Below are positions 61,837-62,329 of a DNA stretch of 62,329 nucleotides, piece by piece. The notes under the pieces were generated by a model, which did not search any database, was not told the DNA's origin, and saw only the letters and a program-made list of their open reading frames with translations. Source of the DNA: Paenibacillus sp. 1001270B_150601_E10. GTDB lineage: Bacteria > Bacillota > Bacilli > Paenibacillales > Paenibacillaceae. A program made the translations under genes and the position numbers. Where the stretch lies: the NCBI RefSeq assembly GCF_015558675.1, contig NZ_JADMOL010000007.1, forward strand, positions 201,188 to 263,516, read 5' to 3'. Numbering within the stretch: position 1 is the stretch's first letter; every line of letters begins with the position of its first letter.

Positions 61837-62329
61837 AGTGTGTTATTTATGCTAGAGTCAGTACGAAGAGAGAAGAACAGAAGAACAGCTTGCAGAATCA
61901 AATTGCCTTGGCGGAAAGTATTGCTAAGGAAAAAGGGTTCACAGTTGTTGAACGGTACATTGACAACGGTATAAGTGGTCAGGGTATGAAGAACCGAACC
62001 GAGATATTACGACTGCTCGAAGATTCTAAAAAGAAGAAATTCGACGTTGTTATCGCTAAATCGGTTTCACGTTTAGGAAGAAATACGGTTAATAGCATGA
62101 ACCCGGCGGATATAATCTAGAACGCAATAACATTAGGCTTATTTTTCCTGAAGATGGATATGACACTAAAAAGAGCAACAGCAGATTAAACTTCAACTTG
62201 AGAGCGGTACTTGCAGAGGAGGAAAATTTAAGCTTATCCAACAAGATAAAATGGGGGCTTAAATCCAGTGCTACTCAAGGAAATCGAGTTGTATCCGTGC
62301 CTCCGTTTGGTTATCGAACAAATCAAATC
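61833..62329 (+). pseudogene. Serine site-specific recombinase, frameshifted, incomplete at the right edge
   Basis: Begins MKCVIYARVSTKREEQKNSL with the resolvase catalytic serine in ARVS and continues to the expected SVSRLGRNTVNSMN (normal core motif R-LGRN). It then ends at TAG (62118-62120). In another frame the protein continues without gap: ERNNIRLIFPEDGYDTKKSN and NKIKWGLKSSATQGNRVVSV, which is the rest of a large serine recombinase up to the window edge. One frameshift lies between about 62090 and 62125. Either a broken gene or a sequencing error. It would carry out integration and excision of the element. Confidence 0.82.

Overview
The window looks like a chromosomal segment of a Gram-positive, low-to-moderate GC Bacillota, most probably a Paenibacillaceae (Paenibacillus-like) bacterium. 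Reasons: strong AGGAGG-type ribosome binding sites with frequent TTG/GTG starts, YesM/YesN-type two-component genes, short lipoprotein signal peptides, WYL regulators and Rrf2/TetR regulators of Bacilli type. No rRNA, tRNA or CRISPR array was recognised. The identification is an inference from gene content; no database could be searched.

Positions 1-33.6 kb are ordinary chromosome with compact metabolic and transport operons. From left to right: the 5' end of an RlaP-type nucleotidyltransferase divergent from a pair of WYL-domain regulators; a MATE transporter; ferritin; several small hypothetical proteins; a DUF1801 protein; an endonuclease/exonuclease/phosphatase-family hydrolase followed by a truncated copy of its own promoter and start; a TetR - cytosine-type permease - DUF917 - hydantoinase/oxoprolinase operon with a perfect palindromic operator; a lipid-anchored flavocytochrome-c-type reductase behind an FNR/Rex-like site; an Rrf2 regulator with a deleted flavin oxidoreductase pseudogene; a methyltransferase and an acetyltransferase; a membrane-anchored alpha/beta hydrolase; RtcB RNA ligase; an iron-type (AfuABC/FbpABC-like) ABC transporter with a YesM/YesN two-component pair; and a nucleoside salvage operon (two nucleoside hydrolases and a NupC transporter).

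Positions 33.6-62.3 kb form a defence and mobile-element island, almost all on the minus strand and AT-richer toward the right. It holds a very large DUF4011 / SF1 helicase / nuclease / DUF3320 protein; a complete three-gene pPIWI-RE cassette (REase, DinG-like helicase, PIWI-like protein); a MazG-like pyrophosphatase with two PLD-nuclease/SF2-helicase proteins; a set of nucleotide-related genes (radical SAM, decayed P-loop nucleotide kinase, frameshifted CYTH phosphatase, HD phosphohydrolase); a 3'-terminal scrap resembling rlmD; a DUF4365 nuclease; and the start of an integrative element with two small DNA-binding proteins and a frameshifted serine recombinase.

The observations most worth follow-up are: (a) a 22-bp identical element in front of both RNA-repair genes (the nucleotidyltransferase and rtcB, about 22 kb apart), placed where an activator would bind, with a WYL regulator pair encoded beside one copy; (b) the intact pPIWI-RE cassette in a multi-system island; (c) the MazG/PLD-helicase operon and the HD/CYTH/radical-SAM/kinase cluster as possible nucleotide-centred defence modules; and (d) the rlmD-like scrap that may mark the boundary of the serine-recombinase element.
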